This document shows positions 24,543-37,578 of a DNA stretch of 64,000 nucleotides, one piece after another. This stretch comes from Prosopocoilus inquinatus (lineage: Eukaryota; Arthropoda; Insecta; Coleoptera; Lucanidae): NCBI GenBank assembly GCA_036172665.1, contig CM069875.1, forward strand, positions 21,607,806 through 21,671,805, given 5' to 3'. The notes below the pieces were generated by a model. It saw only the letters and a program-made list of their open reading frames with translations, was not told where the DNA came from and made no database searches. Made by a program: the position numbers and the translations under genes. Each line of letters begins with the position of its first letter. Within the stretch, counting starts at the first letter, position 1.

Positions 24543-26724
24543 TATACGAAAATGATACTTCAACACAATTTATTTCAGTAAAATTTTGTTAAAAATATTT
24601 AATGTATGCGCAGTAATTTTACGTAACAAACAAACTCATTTTGTCTTTGTCAATTTGAAAACTTCGTTAGCCCAAATGATTGGCGCAAAAATCGAATTCA
24701 ATTCGGTCACCTCATTTGTAATTCTAATGTTAAAAACAAAGAGACGTGTTCGAAAACAGCACCAAGAGTGACAGCACAATTCGTTTGTCTACAGTCGCAT
24801 ACAAATTGAAATTTTTACGCTGAATTAACTCGCATTTTTGAATAAATTCGTCTTGTGCAGGTGTGAGGGTAGATCGAAAGATACGTTTCAAATTTTCAAA
24901 GAAAATAAAATGCGACGGATATTTTTTTTTACTTTAAAAGCATTACAGTTCAGCAAAAGTCGCGCACGCAAATTTATGAGAATTTCTGAATTTACCAATT
25001 TAAAAAATCTTATAAACTTTTCAACTTTACATTTTGGGAAAACAAACTTAATGTACCTAACACGTAGCGCTGGCTTACAGATTCAACAGTGATTCGTTCG
25101 AATTGTTTCAGGAAGGTACCTGTTACTAATGAGCAAACTTTCTTCGATCGTGATAAGATTGAGATTGATTACACGATGGTGTAATTCGAACTACTTTAGA
25201 ACTAGATAGTAATCTTAGCCAACTACGAAAGAAATCGCAGTCGTATTTAAAATTTCAAAATGTTATTTGCAAGATTACATGTTTCGAGTGCTATTACCAC
25301 GACCTAGAACTTGTTCTCGGAAAACGCGTTTCTTTTCAACTTCCTCTGAGAAAATTTATTTTCTTCCGCGTGCAAATGCGAAAAACCACGCCGGGCAGAT
25401 AACGAATAATTAACGCAATATATCTCGCACAAAACATTAACTCCTAAGGAATTGCGGCTATTATTCCCGAACCGAACGAAAATTTTATTTATAAGTGCTA
25501 AGTTTCTCTAAAAAATACCCTGAGTTTATTATCTGGATTTTCATAATTTGTGTAAATATGTAAAATTAGCGTTTTAAAAAGTAGAATGTAATTAACATAA
25601 AATTAATTTTATACTGGTTGGATTCTTGAGCATTTTTAATAAAGTGGGGAAGTAATATATTGTGCCATTCCCTTCGACATTTTTTGAACCATGGAACGGA
25701 AAATTGATGGCCAGGAAGTTTCAAAAGTAACACATACCTACAAAAAAAATGTTTGTCTGGTGCCTAAATGTTAAACATAAACTTGACTATATTTGGTGTA
25801 ATAATCCCAAAAATGGAATCAGTTTTTCTCTATCAGGTTTACTTTTTGAGATATAGCGCCACTAACCTAGAAGCACTTTTACCATTCAGACCACTGTTAT
25901 AAACCATATCGACAACGATAAAAATACATTTAATGATGACTTATAATAAGCTTAGGTATGAACTCCATCTGTACCAAAAATCTTTTCTTTAAAGTTAAAA
26001 ATAAACAAAATAAGAATAAATAAAGTGATAGGTAACTGCAAACGACATATTTGAGATAAAATGTTACATATATCCAGAACAGTTAGATTTAGGTAAACAT
26101 TCTAGAATACAGAAAATATGTAGAATTCTATGGGCAATCCAAATTTAACATCACATATAGGGTGTCTCGTTTAAAATAGAAACTTGCATGCACCACTACT
26201 GTTTTGATACATGGAGAATAGATGAAAATAATGTTATGTTATAGATCTCTAAAATTCGAAACAAAAATATCTTAAAACTTTTTGGTATCTTTAGTAGTTA
26301 GCGAGATATTGCCCTAGATCGCACTGTTAGGACATTCTGTATGTATTCACATTTTCTTAATTTTTCATGTCATATTATCTGAACCATACGTATGCTTTAT
26401 CGAAAATGGAGTAACGTAAATCAGGCCCTTGTCATAATATTCAAAAAAATAGAACGTTTATGCGAAAATAGTTATTTATTCAGAGACTAAGGTGAACATG
26501 TCGTATCTCGGAAACTAGACCTGAGAGACCAAATCTGATGATATTTTTCAGTTCTGCATCCCAAAATTACGAAAGAACACTTACAAAATCGCAAGCACCA
26601 AAATGTGTGTGTCTGCTGTATCATAAATTATAAATATTAACATTGCGACTGCGTGCCGTATTTTCTTTAATGTGACAAAAAGTACAGAAAGAGAAAGGCC
26701 ATGTATATCACTAAAAGATAAATA
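24543..26724. other. Non-coding stretch
   Basis: No gene recognised. TATAGGGTGTCTCGTTTAAA at 26156-26175 resembles a mariner-type end; a possible weak partner (GACATTCTGTAT near 26331) is too diverged to be certain. Confidence 0.35.
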
Positions 26725-27166
26725 CAGGGTGATTTATTAACTCACCTACAAGCTTTGCCATATGAAAGTTCACGTAATTTTAAGAAAAAGATCATATGTC
26801 CGATTTTCTTTTATTACCTTAAAAGTGAACCAAACCTCTTCATTCTAGTGAAAAACTTTTTAATTCGTTGTTATTGTGCATGGGTTAATGAGGAAAACAT
26901 TTTGAGCTTTCATTATAATTTGTATTTATATGATTTTGAATTTTGAGCATTTATGTAAAATCAAAATCAAAATCACTTAAATATTTAATTTCTGAAACTC
27001 TACCTTTAAAAAGAAAATCGGTTCGTATCGGATGATAAACATATTTTTTACAAGCATGTTTCCATTCTGAATGTGTTATGCTCTATGTCCAAATAATTCT
27101 TTTTCATTACTTGATATTTCATACGGTAAAGTTTGTTAGTAATCTAATAAGGGTTCCGTCACCCTG
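26725..27166. repeat. Mariner-type MITE with TA duplication
   Basis: The left end CAGGGTGA and right end TCACCCTG are inverted and each is flanked by TA, as in Tc1/mariner insertions. The perfect inverted match is only 8 bp, with weak similarity beyond. The 442-bp interior has no transposase signature; the 63-codon frame near 26755 has no known motif. Confidence 0.45.
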
Positions 27167-28168
27167 TATAGGATGAAAATATGGAAATTGAAACAACTTA
27201 CACGCACTACTATATGCAAAATATTTCAGATTACGAAATAATAGCAGTTTGGAAAGTCATGTCACGAAAAGACAAATATCATCGTTATCAACGAGTCAAA
27301 GAACTACATATTAGCAAATTATTTAAATAGCATTTTTACGTATTGGACACATTTCAGCAAACAAATTCAATAAGTGGACCCAAATTTAAACCATCGCAAT
27401 TTCTTTTCGCAACACTCTTGTTATCGGACCTCATATTTTTGAGATACACAGATGAAGAAAGAATTAAAAATAGTGTTTTTTTTTTTAAATAAGATATAGG
27501 AGTATTAAATACAGATGGTCTCTCGGTTGCTACACTAAAAAGTGTAATAGATTGCAAAAAAAAAAACACTGAATGGGTTCCTAGAAGACGGTATGTTTAT
27601 GAATTAAAGGTAGCGAAGATCGAACCCATCTGACGTGGTTAAAAAAATCACTCTTCTTTTATGTAACTATCGACGAATATACAGAAATTATGTAAAATTC
27701 TTGGGAACCAACCACAACAGCCATTGTACAGTCATATCATACAGTTCCAATCTTAGATGTTAGGTAAAGCGAGGCACATCTGATACTAAAAGGGTCCAAA
27801 TCAAGAGCACTTCTTTTTACCTGAGAAATGTTATTCCGGGCTCTTTCTTCTCCGGACAGCTTTGCTACACATTGCACTTTGTTTCTATAAACTATCAGTG
27901 ATTGTTTCATTCGCTATTACAACAAAAATACCAATATTCACGCGTTTGTGCAATGCGAAGTGTCCATGATTTGGTTTTTTCTGGTAACAGCGGTCCCTCT
28001 TGCGTTAGATACGGCGTAAGCCATCCTTTCTCTTACCTAATCTAAGGTTCCAATACTAACTAAAGCATTTTAAATAAAATTGAAAACTTTTGTTATTTTG
28101 TTTCTTTGGCAATTGAGGTATTAAGTTCAGGCAGTAAAGAAGAACTTTTAACCCTTAAATAATACAGT
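27167..28168. other. Non-coding stretch
   Basis: AT-rich, no gene or clear repeat recognised. Confidence 0.4.
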
Positions 28169-28280
28169 TAAGCTCGGTTTCTCAGTCACAGTTTAATCTT
28201 CAGTTTTTTTTTTTTACATAGGAACAGATGGAAGTTAATTGAAGATTAACGTTAAACTGCGACTGAGCAACCGGCTCTTA
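28169..28280. repeat. AGGCCCGG-type MITE, diverged copy
   Basis: TAAGCTCGGTTTCTCAGTCAC on the left (shown without its last bases) pairs with its diverged complement on the right, ending GACTGAGCAACCGGCTCTTA, giving inverted repeats of about 28 bp. The order CGGTT, then TCACAGTTTAA, matches the better-preserved copy at 45441-45570. The middle is a T-rich spacer. Confidence 0.6.
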
Positions 28281-31019
28281 GTGTTAAAAATTGATTAGTA
28301 CTTATCAAATACACAAGAAAATTTCGATATGTGATGAATATGTCAGAGTAAATGGCATTGGAGTTTTCCGAATTGATTATATGAAGAATCGTTGCTTTTT
28401 AAGGAAAACTGATTTTTAATAATGACCCATAGCAGGGATGCTTACTAGCGGGAAAGTGTACCTCCACCAAGTAAAACATTACAACTGCGACCGTTGTATT
28501 TATTAAGTGTGTATTTTCAGTAACTGAGTTCACGTTTCCCCGAAAAAATCAAGAGGGGAGAAAGCTCTTTCGAAACGTTGACTGACCCATAACGAATTAA
28601 TCATTTTGCGGCGATATTCTTGACGCTTAAAAAATAAAATCTGTAAAAATAATGCTTGGAATTTGTTTCTCCCGATAAGCAAGGAAATCCAAATAGGAAA
28701 ATAGAAATTTTATTTTGACATACAGAAAAAAAATTCATATATTTCTTTATGAGCAGTGTAAAGTCGGTGTATATGGAGTAGTCCGGTAATATGGAATACC
28801 CGGTATTTTTGAAATAAGACGCGCCATCTGTTAAACGACTCTGGCATTAACATGAGTTTCGGTATTGTAGGTCACTACTATAAAGGTTCTTAGCCGGTAA
28901 GATTGCATAACTTTACAGTACATGATTTTGTGAATTTATCGTTTTCGCGCGGTATCAGAAAAATGTATTTTGGCGTATTTTTTAAAATAAAAATGTTTTT
29001 TACACCAAAGTTAGTTTGTTATAGTGTAGATTAGTACATTAGTTGATATTTCACCTTATTAATTCAAAGTGTTGCATATTTTCCCTTATTCCATATCACC
29101 CCAACTGACTGTTCCGTATTACTCGACATTTTAAATCATATCATGAAAATGCAGTTACTTTTTAAATTTGTTACAGAATTTTCTCAAAAATATGTATTTC
29201 TTAATATGGACACAATTAATGAATTATGGTACAAAAAAAGAATATTTAAATGTGTGAGTTCGAAATCTGCTTTTACATAGAATATTGAACTTTCAGAAGA
29301 GAATCTTGTTTATAAATTGCATACAACTAAATTTTCTCACATTTTCTTGGTCTCGATACATATAAAATTTGTATTTGTAAGTTTCTGTGCGGTTCTCCCA
29401 GAGCTGTATTTTTTTTATTAAAAATTGGAATCACATCTAGGAAAACAAGATGTTACACGCACAGGAACTTGTCAATAAATTTTTCCCGATAAAATCTTAC
29501 ACTAGCTTGGCCGACCTTGCGCAGCTAACTCGAATATATACGAGTTCCGTTAAACTGTGCTGCATATAAATGTCCGCATTTGGGAAGTTACGGTTTAAAT
29601 AAATTAATTTAATCTGCGTCCGAGGCAAACATTTTCTCGCTACGTCACGTCATGAAAAAGTTACCAGAAGCTTGCTTGAAATAAATATAATTATTACAGG
29701 TTTCCGTAGCTAAAGGGTATCATATTAACTCATTAATATGGAATGCAGACCTATTTTTATCACTTTTTAATATTTTCCTCTTGTATGTGTAACCGTTTCT
29801 CTGAAGGTCAGTATTTATTTCGTGTTGTTGTTTCGTTAAATACTTTTGATGTCATATAAATTAAATTAAATAAATAAATGTTATGCTGCCAAGAAAGGCC
29901 CTAGAACCTATCTGCGTGAGTTGTCCAAGCTTCTAAAGTTGTCTCCGGGTAGCGCTGATTGTAGCAAGTATGAAGTAATGTAGCGTGGTTATCAGCAAGA
30001 TATGAAACGGACTCCAAACCACAGATTCTCCGTTCAAATTGAATTTTACTTCAAAATATTGCAATTTTGCAAACGGAAGTGTCCAAGAAAAAACGAAAGG
30101 AAAGTGAAAGCAATTGCGACTGCCTGCGATTATTCTTTCTGTTTTAACAGAAACTTAAAATGTTTCAAATTTACCATCTCTGCATAAATTTCTGCTTTGG
30201 CCAATAATTTAGAAAGTTTTGCATTATCAACAAACCCCATTCATATATGCAACCACAATAGTATATTGTGTCACAAGGGCAGAAAATGAGCATTAGCAGC
30301 TCGCGGGTAAGAGCAGCTTGTAACTAAAAGCTGATAAAGCGTTTCTGCATGTGTGATACACAACGGTTTTTCGCTTAGCACTAAATCAAAAATAATTAAA
30401 AAACTGTAACAAATTTTTTTAATTTTTTAAAGAAATTTAAGTTGTAACCGAGACTGAAATATTTACGAATTCATTATTTGTTATAATAACAATGTAAACC
30501 TTACCTTAAATGCAATTATGGAAAATAATGCCTGAATTTGTAGGCATTTGATGTTTAATTTTTAAAGGCAATAAATAAAGAAAAGCATAGCTAATTTCTT
30601 CTTGAAGATCGATGGAGTTTTTGGAAATCTTTGTCACTGTTCGAGCTCGAGCACTCATTTTCTCTTTTTCAAAGAAAAACGAAGAATTAGATTAATTTAC
30701 AGTGATTTTAAATTAGCTTTTCTGTCTTGAATTCAAACTTTGTTTAACACTGATGTTTAAGGAAAAATTTTGTGTAATGTCATAGCGCACAAATGAAAAT
30801 CAAATTGGTCTAGGATCTAACTACCAAATCGTGTTGTTATGAGTTTAGCAGCCCAAGGGCAGATACACAATACTTTCAGTCACATTTTTAGGGTTGATAC
30901 TTTTACGTATGCTAGGCGAAAAAATATGTTACAGCTGTGATAGTGTAATCAAACTATTGACGTAGGATGTTAAGATATATTGTATTATAAGCAAGGGGGG
31001 TTGTTAAAAAAATTATATA
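28281..31019. other. Non-coding stretch with a hammerhead-like relic
   Basis: No gene recognised. Near 28550-28600 the phrase GAAAGCTCTTTCGAAACGTT looks like stem II plus the GAA-ACGT-T segment of a PLE hammerhead without a proper CUGANGA box, so probably a dead PLE end. Frames near 30002 have no known domain. Confidence 0.35.
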
Positions 31020-31924
31020 CAGACTGTTCAAAATTAACTTGATACTATTGCTAACTTTTTTATTATTAAATTTACAGATACGGTTAAATTAGCAAACTTT
31101 TGCCCTGGTTGCAACGATGCATTCAAAAAAACAATTGAACATGGCGTTTATGAAATAAAGGGGAAAAGAACACTTTTTTAAACGGAACACCCTATTATTT
31201 AACCAATCGATAGAGAATAAAATTCTGAAGTAAAATTGTTCTTTATCATTCTCTCCGAAATTAATAAATAAAAAAGATATTTTGATTTTTTACAAATTCA
31301 TTAAGATGGCTGTGTTTCAAGAATAAAACATTTGAAAATAGTGTATGTATGTGAAAACATTAATTTTGATTTATTTGTTTATTATAGAAGGAGTTCTTGT
31401 CTGAGGTTTGTAAAAATCTTTTAATAACAAGTATTTTTATAAGATGCGTGTTCTGCCCCAGAACATGCATCTTTTGAAAATTCTGGGCCAGAACATGCAC
31501 CTTATGAAAATTCTTTTTATTAAAAGATTTTTACAAAACTCAGTCAGAAACACCTTTTATAATAAACATATAAACCAAAATTAATGTTTTCACATACATG
31601 CACTGTTTTCAAATATTTTATTTTTTAAAACACAGCCATCTTAATGAATTTGTAAAAATCAAAAAACCTTTATTTTTTAATTTTCGATAAAACGATAAAG
31701 AACAATTTTATTTTAAAATTTTACTCTACCGATTGGTAGAGACATGATGTTCCATTTAAAAAACTGTTCTGTTCCCTTTATTTCATAAACGCGATGTTCA
31801 ATAGTTTTTGAATGCATCGTTGCAGTCAGGGCAAAAGGTACTACTAGTTTGCTAATTTAACCGTATCTGTAACTTTAGTAATAAAAAAGTTAGCAATAGT
31901 GCCGAGTTACTTTTGAACAGTCTG
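31020..31924. mobile_element. 905-bp foldback (long-palindrome) DNA element
   Basis: Almost the whole unit is one inverted repeat with arms of about 430 bp. Ends are CAGACTGTTCAAAA and TTTTGAACAGTCTG, each flanked by TATA, giving a TA duplication. Corresponding phrases can be followed inwards on both arms: TTAGCAAACT, GCATCGTTGCA-type words, CATCTTAATGAATTTG, TTTTCACATACAT. The centre (about 31440-31510) has two direct copies of CCAGAACATGCA. No coding capacity. The TA target and CAG ends suggest a mariner-derived foldback MITE. Arms differ by scattered substitutions and small indels, so it is not very recent. Confidence 0.8.
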
Positions 31925-32167
31925 TATATTAAATTATGTGGCAATATAGGTGACGCTTGTTGCTCTAATACCGGGTGTACCGACATTTAGTATTATATTA
32001 AAAGTAATGAATTTTTAAACCTCTGTAGGTAAGGCTTCATTTCTCTTTTGAATCAAAAAGTACTTAGTAGAGTTTAGAAAAGTTTTCTAAACTTAGTTGT
32101 TGTTAATTTCAGACCCAGTTATGTCGCCGCACTTTCCTATTTTGCTAGAGATTAAACGAAAAATAGA

Positions 32168-32345
32168 ACAGATAAAACAGTGACATCTTACGATCGCTTA
32201 TTGACCTGACATTGCAGTAGGATCTACAAATTGAAGCGGATTTGCTCCTAATAAGTCCCCCATGCAAGGCGACCATGCTTGCTGTCAAAGCATAATGAAA
32301 GTTTTTGAAAAATTTTGTTGCAAATCGTTTTTGATTGCAACAAAA
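32168..32345 (-). mobile_element. PLE family C terminal-repeat fragment, - strand
   Basis: From GAACAGATAAAACAGTGACA through GACCTGACATTGCAGTAGGA, TCCCCCATGCAAGGCGACCA and CGTTTTTGATTGCA, this matches, base for base with scattered changes, the reverse complement of 52100-52281. The part that would hold the hammerhead is missing: the fragment stops before it and abuts the non-LTR remnant at 32345. Confidence 0.75.
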
Positions 32346-34321
32346 TTTATCAAAAAGAAAAATAGAACCTGTAAATTCACAGATTACGCCCAACACTACT
32401 TTTTATGCTAGACTAGCGTGGAATGAAAACCTTGCATCTGATTATAAATACCGTATGCAAAACTCCGATTTAGTTGTTCGCACCAATGACGTTCTAACTT
32501 CTTACCATAATCTTATAAGTGCACTTAATTACACTGCCCACAGCTGTGGAATGTTAAAATTTGTCCCATCCGGCCGCCGGAAGCAAACACATCAACAAGG
32601 TGTGATTTTATAGTGAATGTTACGACTTGAAAAAACAACTTCAGCATAAACTACTTTGAAAAAAATATTATGCTACCGCTAAATAAAACCAAAAACTAAA
32701 ACCTTTTGGCAAACTTTAAAAATTTTTCATTACCGGCGCTTTATCAGCTGATTGTTGGGAATCTTATTATCAAAATTTGCGGTTCAAAAGTCCTCTTACC
32801 CTATTGATTTTTTTGATGCAAAGCACCTCTTTTTGTACAAGCCCATAGATCTCGAAGATACAGTTAGTAATGGCAGCAAAAATAACAAAGCACCGCTCTC
32901 GATGGGACATCTTTTGAATTTTTTAAGAACGTTCCACAAAATTGGATGTTATACATTATTAACCTCTTTAACAAAGTTTTGGATTCAAAAAGCCTCACCA
33001 ATGTATGGACCACCAGCTCCCTTACGATGTTGCATAAAAAGGACCCTATAGATGTTCCTGCCAATTATAGAGACATTGCGTGCGTTAACTCCATCCTAAA
33101 GCTATTTACCACCATTTTACTTAACAGTTTGACATCTTGAAGTAAAATTAACACTATTCTACCAGAAAATCAATTCGGGCTCCGAAAATCTAGATCACGC
33201 CTCGATAACGTTTTCACACTAAACAGTGTAATTCAAATTCAACTTAATCGAAAAGGCAGAAAAGTGTTCGCTGCTTTCTTTGATCTTAAACGGGCATTTG
33301 ACTAAAAAAAATATACAAATTGCAGTTGAAGAAGTCAATCACATATTGTTGTGGGATAAAATGTTCAAACTGGGTGTAAGCACGAAAATTTTAAGAATAA
33401 TACAGTCCCTCTGTTCCAGCACTTTCCGCATAAAAGCTTTCAACGGCTCCACTAAGCCCTTTGAAGTAAACGAAGGAGTTTTATAGGGTCAGCCCGTAAG
33501 TCCAATTCGATTTGCTCTTATAATTAATGTTCTATCTAATTGTATTCCTGTTTGGGGTTTTCGTTATCTAAACATTATTGAGACAGTCTAAGTTGGGTTC
33601 TTTAAAAGATTGCTCTTATTACCAAAAAAATCCCCTCTGATTATTTAGTATGCTTAGAATGGGAGCGTTAAACTTGAGTATCTTATTGTAAAACACTGTC
33701 TAAACTGTCCTCAAAATGAAAAATAATAGATTCCGAAAAATCGTTTTTAATCAATTGCAAAAGCTTCAAGGTACTAATCTTGTTAAATTCAGCTGGGCCT
33801 TACAAATGAAAGGCATCTTTATAAAGATTAATTGCCTGGATACCTGGAATACTCTTTCAGTTGGACACCTTAAGGCATCTTTTAATAGAATCTTGTCTCG
33901 GCATAAATTCATTGACGAAAATTTGGAACTCTCAGAGTTCTCTGCGTTCTACAAGATTTTTTCGATTAAACCTAATCCAGCTTACCATCTATGTTGCCTT
34001 CTACCAATAAGATTAATTAGACTCTTTTTTCAGCTTCGATTGTGCTCTAAAAGATGCCTATTTCTCTTTTACAACGGCATCTCTCACTCTTTAAATTGAA
34101 GTTTGTACAATGTATAATTCTCGTAAGCCCAAAAGTGTGGAGCATATATTTCTTGAATGCAAGCTTTATGAGAGTATTAGAGGTTCAGAAATTAGACATT
34201 TGCAAAACTCTGACGAACTTGTAAACCTTTAAACATTTAATACAAATTTAGATATAGTTAAGGAGGTAGCTTATTTTTGTATTATTTTTTCTAAACTTTG
34301 TTCCTTTGCTGTTAATAACTG
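32345..34321 (+). mobile_element. Degenerate non-LTR retrotransposon, + strand
   Basis: A row of short frames in several phases follows the order of a non-LTR ORF2: a linker upstream of the RT, RT fingers, motif A, motif B, then a C-terminal domain with a Cys/His-type end. The copy is truncated at its 5' side next to a PLE fragment and has no clear (TAA)n tail. The residues differ from those of the elements at 6366 and 52451, so it is another family. Confidence 0.7.
32345..34321 (+). pseudogene. Broken ORF2 of the degenerate non-LTR element
   Basis: Recognisable parts: a linker near 32400-32600; RT fingers around 32990-33140 (NVWTTSSLTMLHKKDP then ANYRDIACVNSILKLF); motif A FFDLKRAFD near 33280-33303, followed at once by a stop; WDKMFKLGVSTKILRIIQSL; motif B as VNEGVL, stop, GQPVSP near 33467-33500. 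The YxDD motif is gone: the frame jumps from INVLSNCIPVWGFRYL to thumb-like sequence. The C-terminal part (33716-34321) ends with a pattern SVEHIFLECKLYESIR, typical of the Cys/His end of such proteins. Many stops and frameshifts; long dead. Confidence 0.65.
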
Positions 34322-34373
34322 AAAATGTTTATGTTTCAAATTTTTAATCTATAACTGGATATAATATAAATAG

Positions 34374-34440
34374 AAAAGCACTCAACGTTTTGCTATAGAG
34401 CAAGAGTCAACTGCTGTTTACGTTTCAAGTAAATTATCTT
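34374..34440 (-). mobile_element. Relic of a PLE family B-like end
   Basis: GCACTCAACGTTTTGCTATAG followed by CAAGAGTCAACTGCTG resembles the minus-strand hammerhead region of family B (CACTCAACGTTTCGCTATAG) and the flank of the relic at 39814. The core is incomplete; no active fold is expected. Confidence 0.45.
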
Positions 34441-37172
34441 GTGTATCCAAACTTTAACTTAACTCTCATTATTTATAGTTTTTTTCTTCTTTGGTGGAAA
34501 GCTTACGTAGTGAGGTATTTAATATGTTGACTGTTTACGCATTCATTTAGTTGATATGTTGATAAGTCCGCAAACTCTCTGTTGCTGAATGTTAATTTAG
34601 TTTCTCTTATAGTAATTTAGTCTCATTTACACTCTAACAAGATTATGTAACTGAAATCTTGCTATTTAAATGTAATTCAAGAGAAGCAATAAATATATTA
34701 TTAGTATTATTATTAGAGTGGTCTACTTTCAGCAGATTTAAAACATATTGTCGATGCTTAAAAACCAGAAACAAGGGAATGAAGAAGAATTCGTTTTTTA
34801 GGTATTTGGATGTTTTAACATCGCAACGTAAATCCAGACTTGTATTTTTCATAAGCTTTGATTGTACTTTCATAAAAAGTTCGAAATATTTTTCTCAACA
34901 ACTTAGGTTTGTTTTTATTGATGGTTTGGTATTGATTTATGTATTTATGATGTCGTACCTCCAGATCTTATGAATACAGTTAATCTTAGATACATTAACT
35001 TTTCGGCTTATTTTTCTTGCGAAGTCTAGACATTTTATTTCATTAGTAGCACACAATCTCCCAATAAATGTGTGATCCAGAATTTATAAAATGCGTTTCG
35101 AGAAAGATCAAAAACTCCAAACTGGTTGGATTTTCATGGAAAATTAACGGAGTAAATGCCATGCTCTTGCATTCGGCTATCGTTGATGATGATCACTTCA
35201 TATTATATAATTATGTATAATAGCGCAAGATCTGCTATGGAGACGTAAGGTAAAATTTTCCGAATTTCAGAAATTCAAATGGTCAGATCATTTGCTTATC
35301 AGCAGCAATATTTGAATTTCTGAATTTAATCTATTCACATCTGAAACTGTGTTTCTTTAGAGAACTTTCAAACATTGTTGGAAAGTTCTGATATTTTTTA
35401 ACTCTGTATCTGTTATTTTGTTGCTCTAGAAATATATTGTAAGACGGGCAAGGCCCAAAATCTCATTCCATTAAATAACGAGCGGAGACTGATTTGTAAA
35501 CACAAACCAGGAACTTTCAAACAAGGGAATTTTTATTTGGATCGTTAATGTAATGGGGGTGGTGAAAGTGGGGTGGTCTTAAATAAAGCCAAAGATTTTG
35601 AAAATAAATATGAACGCTTTTGCCACACTCTCGTCGTAAATTTCAGGGATGTAAGTTTGAACACAACGAACACTTGTAAGTGATAATTTTCGCCATTTAT
35701 TAAATTGCTTGAAAATCTCAACCCATTATTAAGAAGCATATTATTGCCATTTATCTCGAAAAACAATTTTTGGACATGTTGTACTTTAAAAATAAGCTCC
35801 CCAAATAAAATATCGTATAACGAACGTACATAATTTGTATTTCAAACAAGATTGTGTCAAATTACGGAAGCAGTTTCTTTTCCCTAAAGTTCTTTTATTC
35901 TCCGAGGAACTCATTAGAGACATAAATAAAGAATATTCTTTTAATGAAAATACGCTTCTTAAAAAGCATCCGTCAAGGGATACATAAATACCATGGCCAT
36001 TTAGTAATCACATTTAAAAGAAAATATCTTCCTGCTGGTTCTTAACTCGGAAAATAAAGAAAATATTCATTAGTCCCCGAACGCCAGGCATTTCGTTCAT
36101 TAAACTAATTAGCAAAAAGGAAATCAATTTATTATACGGACTTAATTAAACTTAAAAATTTCACTAACGAAGGACGCCGTTGCGAATCTTCTTTTCAATT
36201 CCATTAGGGAGCGCCTCGAACGTTCAGGCAAATAGAATGCTTTAAATAAAACGTGGAGCTCATTCGATGTTACGTACGTGGAATAAGAACGTAAAGGGCG
36301 GCCTTAATATTATGAAATAGCCCGCGGTGGTCTCTCTGTACGTATTGCAAATATCCATCACCCGAGCTTCCTGGCTGGTTTGCGAAGCACCGGGCTTAAT
36401 GGGGCCACTTCATCATACCATATGCATGTACATGATACGCGCTCTGCCCCCAAAATGTGTTCCGACTCACTTCTACAATTATATATCAGACTTGAACATG
36501 CCATTGTGCGAACACTGCTGTTTTACTACCTCGTTACACAAGTTATGCGGGAGAAATTTCTGTATTATTACGGAGAATTGAATACCTAGTCTTGATGGGA
36601 ACGCATGACAGGGAGATATATGGCCGGATCTGATCTGATACGGTAAGGTCTTCCATGAAACTTCACTGAACATCGATAACATATGGTCTAGATACAGGTA
36701 GAACATCTACGTGATTGTTTGTGCGTGCTGAAAATCGACTACTATAGTTTTTCAAAACTATAGATCTTATAACTACTACTCATGAACTTCTTCTCATTGT
36801 TTGTATACAATATGTTTTTTATTTTATAAATTTGTATGCAGCACATGGATCGTAGTTTCATATACTTTGATGAGATTTATTATTAGCGAACGGATGATTT
36901 AGGTTATATCGAAGACACCTTTTCTCAACCTTTTAAGTCTCGTAATGCCACAATGAGTCCGCAAATAAACTAAAGACTCACTACCCCCTAATTTATATTT
37001 TATCAACATTTGATTATGATTTATGATTCATTAATAGAAGGCTTCTTTATGTAACAAGTGATTACTTTTTAGTGACAAAAGACGTCATAAGGTCATTCAA
37101 ATCTTAATCGTTAAATCAAACTTATTTTTACAGAATCTTGTACATTTATCGACATTTACTTGATCCATACCT
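34441..37172. other. Non-coding stretch with a complex island
   Basis: No gene recognised. The block 35860-36600 is less AT-rich and non-repetitive; several overlapping open frames exist on both strands there (84, 69 and 75 codons) but none has a known motif. A short hairpin, ACTATAGTTTTTCAAAACTATAG-like, lies at 36739-36763 (arms only quoted in part). Confidence 0.35.
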
Positions 37173-37376
37173 GGGCCCCTATTCAAAAACAAAGCTTACG
37201 CTATGTGTTCCGTTACAATTCGCTGCAATTCATAAACTGTACGTATTTCCGCATTTTAAGTGCAGAATCAGTGAGAGTTCAAGAAGATTTTGTGAAAATC
37301 AGGATCAGAAATTGCGGTAAATAGGTTCATTTTATGAATTACAATGAACTGTAAGTTTTTTTTTATGAATACGGCT
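37173..37376. repeat. Possible MITE with GGGCCCCTATTC end
   Basis: The left end GGGCCCCTATTCAAAAAC and the right end, complement of CCGTATTCATAAAAA followed by AACTTAC, are similar inverted ends of about 25 bp with mismatches. No target duplication is obvious. Tentative. Confidence 0.35.
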
Positions 37377-37409
37377 GTTATTCAATATCTTGTAAAGGCA
37401 AATTACTAA

Positions 37410-37566
37410 GTAGAAAGTTTTTTTAATCTCAAACCGGACAGAAAAATGACGAAGCTATAAATCTATAGCGAAACGTTGAGTGTGTTTCCCTTCATTTTTC
37501 TGTCCGGTTTGAGATTAAAAAAACTTTCTACTTACTATTTTCATCGGACAAGAACAAACTTCAATT
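37410..37566 (+). mobile_element. 157-bp PLE family B foldback unit with target duplication
   Basis: The unit consists of an inverted 40-bp piece of the PLE end (37410-37449), then the hammerhead core lacking stem I (ACGAAGC, stem II, GCGAAACGTTGAGTG; 37447-37483), then the same PLE end in forward orientation down to CAAACTTCA. It is flanked by GCAAATTACTAA at 37398-37409 and 37567-37578 (the last A may be shared with the element), an 11-12-bp target duplication. No coding part. It is thus an insertion in its own right, not a recombination leftover. Confidence 0.8.
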
Positions 37567-37578
37567 GCAAATTACTAA

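Noticed and set aside
26156..26342. Possible mariner-type MITE starting TATAGGGTGTCTCG
   Set aside because: The putative right end matches too poorly to set borders.
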